Assembly (NCBI GenBank): GCA_018873245.2
Contig: JAEMBT020000008.1
Coordinates: 620,001 to 684,000 of the forward strand
Source: Archegozetes longisetosus
Lineage: Eukaryota; Arthropoda; Arachnida; Sarcoptiformes; Trhypochthoniidae
Length of the DNA: 64,000 nt
Direction: 5' to 3'
A program made the position numbers and the translations under genes. Shown in pieces: positions 26,287-35,711 of the stretch. Below the pieces are notes generated by a model. The model made no database searches. It was given only the letters and a program-made list of their open reading frames with translations, and was not told the DNA's origin. The stretch's first letter is position 1. Each line of letters begins with the position of its first letter.

Positions 26287-29200
26287 TTAATTGAGATCGT
26301 AAAACTGAATGGTCAAAAGTATACAAAAGCTAATTATGAAGTACTGATAACCATTTGACTGATTTGTTGAAATAGTTGCAGACGTATACACGACTCTATT
26401 TCCAATTTCTTGTAGATGTCGAATGTTTCCAAGCATTCTCTTGAGTCGGCCTGTCTTTTCATCTACTTGTGTAGTGAAAAGGGACCGAAATTTTTTCATC
26501 TAAATAAGAATCGCTGCCTATATAAACGGACTTCTAATTTTACTAGAATACCGCAATTACCTGTTTCTCGTCAATAAAAACAGGTTCGGGATATATAATC
26601 CAAGTGACCGCTTCATTACATTTCGGAGTCGTATACGAACCAAAATACCGGTAGAATATGTCGTTATTGGGCGGAAATAAACTCTTCAGTATTATTGGTG
26701 TCTCAAACACATATCTTTGACCAATATCTTGAACATTATGTAAATGATCGGTTATCATGTCATACATTTGATTTGGTTGAGAAATCTCCTATGCAATTAT
26801 TTAACATTTACTGTATTAGTTTTAGATAAAAATGTTCCGAAACATAATTTTTGAAATGCTTTTTATGCTCTTTCGAATTTTGTTCAAACTATATCCCGAA
26901 CTGACTCATTTAAGTTTAAAATCAATTTTCTGATTCAGCAGTTAAAATCAGTGAAACCATATCTACAGCAATGTTTAGTACTATTGAAAATAAAATAAAA
27001 ACTTACCGTAAAGAGTAAACTTATAACAGAAAAGCCATCGTTGTGTATATTAGCGATTTCAGTGTTTTCGTATTTGATGTTGCGATGGAGTAAATGTAGC
27101 TATTAATACAATATGATTAATTCATTCAATTAATTAATTGAAGAAATGATGGTTTCATACCTCCATTGCGTATTTGACGCCATCGATTGCATGCTCAGAG
27201 CCATTATTTGGCCCGTCGTTCCAATGAAAATGTAATTCAAAAAATTGATAGGTCTCATTTTTAATGCACTGCCACTTATTAAAACAGTTGTCGAGTTCTT
27301 ATCAGGAACTATTTTGACTGCCAAAATTAACATGAGATTAATACAATATTTTCTGGTTTCAGTTGGTATTTCATTTTGAATTCTCTTCTACTTTTGTAGT
27401 TCATTTTCATTTAAATTTCTTTGACAGACTTTTGTGCTTATTTGACTTGAGCTCTCTTATTTTTTGTTATTATCTGTTTATATTGACTCTCAACACTTAC
27501 ATAATATTTCTTAATAAATATATATTAATAACTGTTACGGCCATATCAACTATAGAATAACTATTAACCATTAATGCAGTTTGAAATGACGAACAAATAA
27601 ACGGAAATGAACTTTCAATCTATAACATTACATTATATAACTGTTTTTACCCTATTTATTTAGCATTTTATGGCTCTGAATTTATCTTTCATTTTGCTTT
27701 TTCAAGCTTGATTTGACTTTCTTTTACTTTTGCTCAAGCTAATTAAGGTAAGTGTACGTTCTATATTTCCCTTGATTTGCTAGGTGTATTAGGTATACAA
27801 AATTTATATGGAATACTCAAACTTGTCTTCCATGCTTTACTCCCTACCCGTATGACCTAACCTAACCTAACTCACTTAACATATATATAGTATTGAACTT
27901 AATTTAGTTTTAGTTAGTTTTAGTCAGGTTAAGAGGTTGTCACGCATTCTGCGCTAGGCATTCGAGAAAAGTTTGAGTGCTGCACATAACTCTAATGTAC
28001 CTAATACTTGACGCAAATCAAGGAAGGTATAGAACGAACATTTATCGCCAATTAACTTCATTATTAATCATTTGGACTTTATTTCCGGCTTGAGAAGCCT
28101 CGTTAACACTTCTATGTTAATTAAATGCTATATTGAGTAGTGGTATTCAAACTTTCGAGTAGTTTGGCAGTTATATGCAGTAATTTATATGTTTAAACAA
28201 TTTGTTTAAGAATAAAACTAAACAAAATTCCTAAGCAATATTTTTAATATTAAACTTTGAAAATCGAATTAAATTTATCTTATATTATCGACTGAAACAA
28301 ATTCTTAGAAATTATTAACAGGGACTGCATTCTGGGAACTTTGAGAAATTAGCAATGTTGCGAAAGTTTATAATGCGAATGGATTATTTGCGATCACCTT
28401 ATGTTTTGTAATTTGCAATCGTTCGGAAATGTAACCCCTGATCAGTGCACGCATAACAACTGAAAATTAATGTTTTATAACATTAATTATGAAATACTTG
28501 ACATTATATTCAAGGATGTATATAATGTTTAAACAGTTATGTTTACAAAAAATCTCGCAAATATATATGGATGGCATTCAAAAAATATCGTTATTCCCTC
28601 ATCCTAAGTATTAGATATAAATGAGTGTATTACTTCATAATTCGATAACTTGCAAGTATATTCTTTTGCTATCATCATATGATCAAATTTATCACCTTTA
28701 ATCGAGAGTCTGATTTTTTGTGCCATCAATTCTAATCAATCATTCGAGAATCTGTTTTAGTAATGTTTATTCTTATATTATGTGTAAAACACACGTAACA
28801 TTCAATGTGATTCAAGTATTGCGTCAAGTTTAGTGTTGAAGGTATGGAATAGATCTGAATCAAAATAATAATTGCAAACTAGAAATAACATTTGTAGTTC
28901 TTAAATTAATTTTACAAATTCTCAATCTTTTACACTCAAACCTTAATTTCAAGTTCATATCAAATGAGCTGTTTGACCTACGTTTATGCTCAACTTGTTC
29001 GTGACTGAAAGTTTCTCTGAATTTTATGATTTAATCTTCAGTGCTATCAAATTTTAGAATGATATGCACTGATTTAAGGGTATCCAAATCAATAAAGTAA
29101 TTAGATTTTTAGGCTATTTTAGGCAAATTCTAAGTTAATTTTAGAAATAAAATTCAAGAGTCATTAAATGTACGTCAGTATTGAGTGATGGAACAGACTA

Positions 29201-30643
29201 ACTCATAAGCACTCGATACCATTCTTCAATTATATAGAGCGTTATGTCGTCTCTAAGAGTTTCTCTAACTTTATTATAGATTCATTTTACCGGATGTTCA
29301 AATTGTTTGATTACCGTTACTAATGAATTTATTTCAACTAGCATGTAATGTAATAATTTGATATTTAAAACTCTGTTTTGAAAAGATATTGAATCAAAGT
29401 TTTTTTTAATGTTTTAGTAACTAATTTTGTTTAATTTGTTTTCAGCAAAATTAAACAATTATTGAAGAAGATTGAGAAAACTCCATTAGAATTAATTAAC
29501 ATATAAAAGTAAGCCAAACTGAAAATTGTAAATTAAAACTTGAAAACTGTACAAAATTCAGAGATATTGAGTCGATTGTAAAACGAGTGTAATTAAACTG
29601 GATACACCTCTATTTCCGTAACTTTAGGTCATCTCAACTAAATTCTACTATTTGCTTTGAAACTTTGGGGCTGAATTTTCAAAGGTACTTATATGACAAC
29701 TTGGATTCATGCAAACTCTAACTCGTTCTATACGTTTTGTGTGCAAACAGTAGATCCAAAAGGGTTTTTGAACATATCAAACGACAATATTAACATCAAA
29801 TTACAGAATCAGTCGTAGAACCAAAGAGTTTTTATCTTTACAATAGGAGAAATAATTATTTTGTTACAGCCCCTATGAATACATTAGTTTTAAACTTGAA
29901 AGCATTTGAATAGTAATATTACATTCCTACTAATAACTTAAACACACGCTCATAACCTCATTAGAAACTAATAATTCTTTCAATTTTGTTAGTTATTACT
30001 TTATTTGAATAGAAAGCATTATTACTTTCCATAAAAATTCTATGTAATCAAAAGAGTCATTGCAATTTGTGCTTTTTATTCAAGATGAAATTATTTTTTA
30101 AGGATAGCTTATCAAAAGTTTTTATGCAAATACCCTATTTATTGATCAATAGATAATCAATTAAAATTTTAATTCAATTAGCAGTTATTGAAGTGATACT
30201 AAATCAAACTTTGAAATGAGAAATAAGCAAATATTTAATAAATAAGCTAATTAAGACATACACAAATATCTATTTAATAATTAGAATCGATGCCATACCT
30301 CCATGTCCCGAATTGAGTAAAATTGCATTTCTAAGCGCAACATCATAATTAATGTAATCGACTTCCATAGTTGTATCTACAACAAGTCTATTTGTATTAA
30401 TATTAATCGGTGATTGCATCCTTCCTTTACATTTATCAAAAGTTTGAGGCCAAGTATTTTCTCCACGTCTTCCCCAATAGCTCCAAAGCATATCTAAACC
30501 ATTTAAATGGTATTCAGGTGTTTTATTCAATGAAATGCATGCAAAGTCTCATGTTTTTTAGTTTGAACATTTTATTTCTAAAACCGTTTGACAGTTACCT
30601 CCGGGTGTTTGTCGAGTTGATACACAACTAAATAGACAAAGCA
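26287..30643 (-). CDS. Alpha-carbonic anhydrase, multi-exon, 5' end unresolved (one apparent frameshift)
   Basis: Zinc enzyme interconverting CO2 and bicarbonate plus a proton. Minus-strand exons in coding order: 30643-30599 (hydrophobic LCLFSCVS, probable signal peptide), 30493-30299, 27317-27161, 27099-27007, 26788-26561, 26499-26287 (stop). All internal phases match. Catalytic features are complete: SYWG near the start, QSPINI, the proton-shuttle histidine in NSGHG, zinc ligands in ELHFHW and GSEH, and the FGSYTTP strand with the gatekeeper threonine. The protein ends in a hydrophobic tail (IISFCILLTIQF) of the kind removed when a GPI anchor is added, so a secreted, membrane-anchored CA4/CA15-like enzyme is likely. 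One base is missing in a run of five T at 27258-27262 (A run on the coding strand). The first exon with the ATG was not found with confidence; the resolved part gives about 310 residues, near full length. Confidence 0.88.
27740..28054. mobile_element. Imperfect foldback / MITE-like element
   Basis: Two arms of about 85 bp (27740-27824 and 27969-28054) are inverted copies at roughly 70% identity. Shared blocks include CGTTCTATA, CCTTGATTTGC, GTATTAGGTA and ACTCAAACTT in one arm and their reverse complements in the other. TTAA occurs at both outer edges (27743-27746 and 28052-28055), which could be a piggyBac-type target duplication, though TTAA is common here. There is no coding capacity, as expected of a non-autonomous DNA transposon. 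The element sits inside the long intron of the carbonic anhydrase. Confidence 0.55.
27856..27870. repeat. Telomere-like (CCTAA)3 tract
   Basis: Three tandem CCTAA units (TTAGG on the other strand), the motif of many arthropod telomeres, lying in the loop of the foldback element. Too short to show telomeric origin. Confidence 0.7.
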
Positions 30644-30952
30644 CTAAAATAAAGATAATATTTATTAGTCAATTCATTTCATTCAATTTTACTTTTATTT
30701 AATGAAGTTACTTTATTTACTAATAAATTTCTTGGAATCGGTAGTTCTTATCTTCTGATTCTAATGATCTTATGAAATTATTTTTATAGTTTATTTACAA
30801 TGCAATAAAATTTTTCCGCCTAGATTTAAACAACAGACGTTTCATTGCAATTTTGTTTCGCATATATTGATAAATTGAAACGCAATAAAAAATACTTGAA
30901 AACATCTTTTCATACTTATGAAATAAGTGAAAAGTTATTTTGGCTATTAAGA
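30644..30952. promoter_or_regulatory. Head-to-head spacer between carbonic anhydrase and NRAMP
   Basis: The first resolved carbonic anhydrase exon starts at 30643 on the minus strand and the NRAMP ATG is at 30953 on the plus strand. The roughly 300 bp between them must hold the NRAMP 5' end and may hold the missing carbonic anhydrase first exon or promoter. No clear core promoter motif stands out in this AT-rich stretch. Confidence 0.4.
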
Positions 30953-32673
30953 ATGGGTCTTTCTGTCAATTCTAATCCCGATATTTCGGATGTAAAACAT
31001 CATATAAATGGTCGAAAAACCTGTACTAACGGTTCGGCAGAAAATGATGTAACAAAGAAACTTGAAACTTATTTCAATGAAGAAATTTCAGTGCCTGTTG
31101 TGCCCGACTATAAGTTTAGTTTTAAAAACTATGGGCTTTCACAGGGCCTGGATTTTTGATGTCAATCGCTTATTTAGACCCCGGAAATATTGAATCTGAC
31201 TTACAGGCGGGAACTATAGCTGGTTATAGATTGTTATGGGTTTTGGTTGGCTCTACAATCGCTGGTCTTCTGATGCAACGATTGTCCGCACGATTAGGTG
31301 TTGTCACTGGGAAACATTTGGCGGAAATGTGTTATCGAAGATATCCAACGTTTCCGCGTTTGCTCTTATGGATTATGTCAGAAATCGCTATAATCGGATC
31401 TGATATGCAAGAAGTAATTGGAACTGCTGTTGCTATTTACTTGTTATCAAATCGTTTGATCCCGTTATATGCCGGTGTTATCCTCACAATTTTGGATACT
31501 TTTAGTTTCTTACTACTGGACAAATACGGACTCAGAAAACTGGAAGCTTTTTTCGGACTACTCATAGCTATAATGGTAGTAACTTTCGGCTATGAATTCT
31601 TCAAAGTAGGTCCACAACCATTGGACATTGTGAAAGGAATTTTTATCCCCTATTGTAGTGGTTGTAATAGGCCAGCACTTCTACAAGCAGTTGGAATTAT
31701 TGGCGCTATAATAATGCCGCATAACTTGTATCTTCATTCAGCTCTTGTCAAGTCTCGTAAAATTCAACGAAAGACCGAAAGTGAAATTAGAGATGCGAAC
31801 CGCTATGTATTTATTGAATCAGCAATAGCTCTCGGAGTATCACTTTTAATCAATATAGCGATCACTTCTGTCTTCGCACATGGGCTTAACGGCAAAACTA
31901 ATGCCAACGTGTTGGAGACATGTATCGCAAAGAATGATTCCCGGCTTGATATCCAACATTTTTCCAGTGACAACGAGATATTCGAAGCAGATTTATATAA
32001 AGCTGGAATATTTCTAGGCTGTCAGTTCGGTCTTTTCTCGATGTATATCTGGGCGGTTGGAATTTTTGCTGCCGGACAGTCATCAACAATGACTGGAACA
32101 TATTCAGGACAGTTTGTTATGGAAGGATTTCTAAATTTGAAATGGTCGCGATGGAAAAGAGTGTTACTGACTCGAACTTTGGCCATAGCACCTACTTTAG
32201 CGGTCGCTTTAAGCTCAGACATTAATCATTTGACTGGAATGAACGACTATCTGAATGCATTAATGAGTCTTCAATTACCGTTTGCTCTTTTGCCAACTTT
32301 GACTTTCACTTCTTCCTCTAAAGTTATGGGCATCTTTGCCAATGGTTTAGCGGCTAAAGTGATGGCTTCCTTATTATCAATTGTGGTAATTAGTATTAAT
32401 ATTTATTTTGTTGTGGATCTCGTTATCGAAAATTTCGTTGGAAACATTTATATTTACATTGTTGTTGTTATATTTGGGATATTTTATGTGATTTTAATAT
32501 TTTATTTAGTTTTTTGCTATCTAGTCGTCCTTTTAATGAATAGATTACCAATTTTTCCTAAGATTGGTCATTATTTTTCTGAATGCAATGCTATTGAATA
32601 TGAATATGACGAACATCATACGGTCGTAAACGATAGTACAATCAGTCAAACAGTTTTAGATACAAAGTTGTGA
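30953..32673 (+). CDS. Mvl: NRAMP/DMT1-type divalent metal transporter (Malvolio-like), intronless, one apparent frameshift
   Basis: Proton-coupled importer of Fe2+ and Mn2+ at the plasma membrane or endosomes. The ATG at 30953 (MGLSVNSN) is the first in this frame; the frame also extends upstream without one. The family block [13 protein letters not shown] is followed by KFSFK, then the frame breaks and resumes as [20 protein letters not shown] run of five A at 31124-31128 read as six gives F-K-K-L-W-A-F, the exact family sequence, so one base is missing. The corrected protein has about 573 residues and some 12 hydrophobic segments. Key motifs are DPGN in helix 1 (near residue 76), MPHN in helix 6 (near 255), both metal-binding, and the transport signature GQSSTMTGT (near 375). 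No intron interrupts it, unlike plexin and carbonic anhydrase beside it. The final 40 or so residues are polar. Confidence 0.93.
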
Positions 32674-32875
32674 TTTTGAAGTTTGTCAAAAATATCTATG
32701 AAATTGCCATTACATAAAACAGTTGGTTTGACTCATATCTTTAATACTAAAAAGTACTTCATTGCAAGTAAACTAATAGAAGATTAAACACTGTGTTATT
32801 AGTTGTTTTTCAATTTAATTGATCATAACTATACTCTGAAATTGAATCATTTGCTAATTTCTGTGATTTAAACTT

Positions 32876-32885
32876 AATAAATAAA
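32876..32885 (+). terminator. Candidate poly(A) signal for the NRAMP gene
   Basis: Overlapping AATAAATAAA about 200 nt after the stop codon, a good distance for a 3' UTR. Confidence 0.45.
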
Positions 32886-34180
32886 CCGAAAATGGGATTC
32901 AGTTTGACTCATTGAAACACTCTGTCTGATACGAATAAATATAAAATTATCATTTAAAGGTTCGTTCACCCCAATCCTTTTGGATATTTTACTCAGCTAT
33001 GAATTATTATCGATTCTAATTAATAACAGTTACGCTAAAAATAGAAGTACAACCCTTCTTTAGGCACAATAGGCCTTCAATATGAAATTTGTTAGCATAA
33101 ATCTTATATTGGAAGTGGATTTTTAAAATTTTCTTGCAAAAGTATCAATATACAGTAGTTGGGATTAAAAATTCATTGTCTATACTGAAAAGTTTTGAGA
33201 TGCAAAATATTCAAAGTCTTTGGTAATACTTAAGTTAAGTCATGCAATGTTAATACTAGAGAAATACTCACATAAATAGTTGACTTTTATGAAATTAGTT
33301 GCCATTTTCCATGACTAAAAGTTGATAATACTTATTAAATAGTTGGTTTAGCTGAAGTTCATTTTAATCAGCTCTAATTGAAGCGTTAAACTTTTGCAAG
33401 ATTTAATAAAGGAAACGGAAATAATAGTTACTTGTTCACTTCAGGTTTGAGAAAGTAATGACAATTTGACGAGCAATAATCTCATGATGCAACCAAGTTT
33501 ATATGCAACCAAAGCGCAAACTTATTCTTTGAAAAAGTTTTTTTACCAAGAGATCGATATAGTTGATGTCATATTATCGTGACTCTAACTTAATGTGAGC
33601 TTAAGCTAAGGTTATTAAACAAAAATATTCCAAAAAGAAATAAAGAATTTCTTACTAATTTTGAATTTATATCACGATATCATTTGAAATGCTTAATGTG
33701 CTTCATAATGATCCAAGCTTAATTTTGAAATTAAAGAATTTGTAATTATTGTAGAATTTTGGTGAAAAAAATTTTCCATTTTTTTGTGTCTTTCGTTTAT
33801 TTCTATTTTATTTGGATTTTTTTCAAAAACAATTATAAATAAGACCACAACAAAATTTGATATAGAGTATTTTTTGTCCAGTTATTTGATAACTTAATAA
33901 CTTGTTTAGAATGTTCTAAACTTACTTTAATGAACCGCATAATTTGTAGAATGAGTTGATTGAAGTGGTCTTAACTTTTTGAGAATTTTTTTGTAATAAA
34001 AATTCAGAAAATTTCAATGAACTTGAACTTAAGAAAGAGATTTATCGGGTATCATTTTTTGAAATAGGAATGCTATCGGTTTTTAAGCTACTTCATAAGA
34101 ACTATTATAAGTCACGCGACAAGACTATTAAAATTTGTCTGGCACTATAATTAAGAAGTTTAAATATTTGTTTATGTTGA

Positions 34181-34240
34181 TGTATGTATGTATGTATGTA
34201 TGTATGTATGTATGTATGTATGTATGTATGTATGTATGTA

Positions 34241-34320
<80 letters not shown>
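34181..34320. repeat. Compound microsatellite (TGTA)16(TG)38
   Basis: Sixteen perfect TGTA units (34181-34244) pass directly into thirty-eight perfect TG units (34245-34320), 140 bp without an interruption. It is the longest simple repeat in the window and could form Z-DNA in the TG part. Confidence 0.97.
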
Positions 34321-34321
<1 letters not shown>

Positions 34322-35711
34322 ATTTTCTTATGTCCGTTAATATTTCTAAAAATCAAAACCACAAAAATCTTATGGAAAAAAGATAGAGATCAAAGTCTTA
34401 TTCAAATTATTCAAATACTAGAACTAAAGTTTCGAAATTTTCTTCGAATTAGTTCTTATGTGAATAATAATAACAGTTTGCTAAAGATTTTAACTTATTG
34501 TAATATAGAGTGCATTCAAAGGTTGACTGAATTTAATTTTCACCAAACGTACAAAGGACTAAGGTCGCGATTATATGCATTTTTCTAAATAAATTCCTTA
34601 TTTCTGAGCAATTTTTATATTTACCATCAGAAAAGAAATAGCAGACATTGAAAGTTTAGGTCAAAATTTAGAAGATTTATAGATATAGAATTTGCTTAGA
34701 AGCATGCATGTCATTTTGACTTCAATCTTATATAAGAGAGTGTGTTTGGTTGCAGTTTAATCCAGTTAACTTTTAAATGTATGCAGCATAAAAAGGGATA
34801 ATCTTGTTCGGAGATAAAAGTGATGCATAAAAAGTTACTTTTAAAATGTGGAGTCTAAATAGTCTGAAATACTTGTATTAACTGACGTTGGATAGTTCGA
34901 TTTTAGCTTACAGGCGTATATTAAGTTGAAGACTAGTCTTCTGATTAATCCCTCAATAATTGAATGGAGTTACTGAAGAAATAAAGAGAGCTTTAGTTAC
35001 GCTATTAATTCTTATATCAATAAAAGTCTTTCATTGAGAAAAGAGTTCAATTTCTTTATTTATTTGATCAAAGCTTAGATGTTTGGTATTAGTTCAATAC
35101 TAAGCTTTCAATGAATGGCTAGAGATAAGCAGTTGTTCAAAGAGTCGTAATATTAAAGATTAAGTGTTGCTTTGCATCAAAATACATGTTTTCCGTAAAT
35201 TATTAGATTGTATGGGTTATAGTCTAAATTGGGTTCAGATCTAACTTTTATTTTTATCTAATATTGAAAAATAATAATTTAATAGACAAGAGATGTCGCA
35301 CTTGTAGTAGTAAGCAATAAGAAGTTAGTGAAATGAGTAATTCGTACGACATTGACTGCCATTAATGTATTGTTGTATTGAAGCAGCCAAATAAACGGCA
35401 TTTCAGTTGAGCACAAGAAATGCGTTTTTGAGAATTTGAAGTGAACGATCACTTATTATTACTAACAAATTCATTAATATAAACATTATTTATTATTAAT
35501 TAATTAATTCGGTTCAAACCAATTGAAATGAAATTGTGATCAATTAATAAATTAAGTAATAAAAAGTATTTGTGATAAATATTAAGACTAATAACTGTTT
35601 GAATCGATTTTGATTTAATATCAATATTAGAGTCAATTAGAAATTGATTTCAATTTATATTAATTTAACTGTTAATAAAAATACATAAGAAAGAACTCCA
35701 ACAACAAAAAC

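Larger units (their letters stand above)
27318..30298 (-). other. Large intron (about 3 kb) of the carbonic anhydrase gene
   Basis: Bounded by the donor GTATGG after the NSGHG exon and the acceptor TTGGCAG before the VKIVPDK exon; joining them gives the family sequence without a break in phase. It is by far the longest intron of this gene and holds the foldback element at 27740-28054. No nested gene was seen. Confidence 0.8.
32674..35711. other. Spacer between NRAMP and NAA15
   Basis: About 3 kb of AT-rich non-coding sequence with the large TGTA/TG microsatellite at 34181-34320. Open frames through that repeat (tyrosine-valine-cysteine or threonine-histidine runs) are artefacts of the repeat. 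Confidence 0.65.

Noticed and set aside
30786-30845. Minus-strand ATG (MKRLLF) as the carbonic anhydrase first exon
   Set aside because: Joining it to the 30643 exon in frame requires a poor GTCTGT donor; the better GTAAAT donor gives the wrong phase.
34105-34588. Long open frames on both strands (VCMY and TH repeats)
   Set aside because: They are translations of the TGTA/TG microsatellite.
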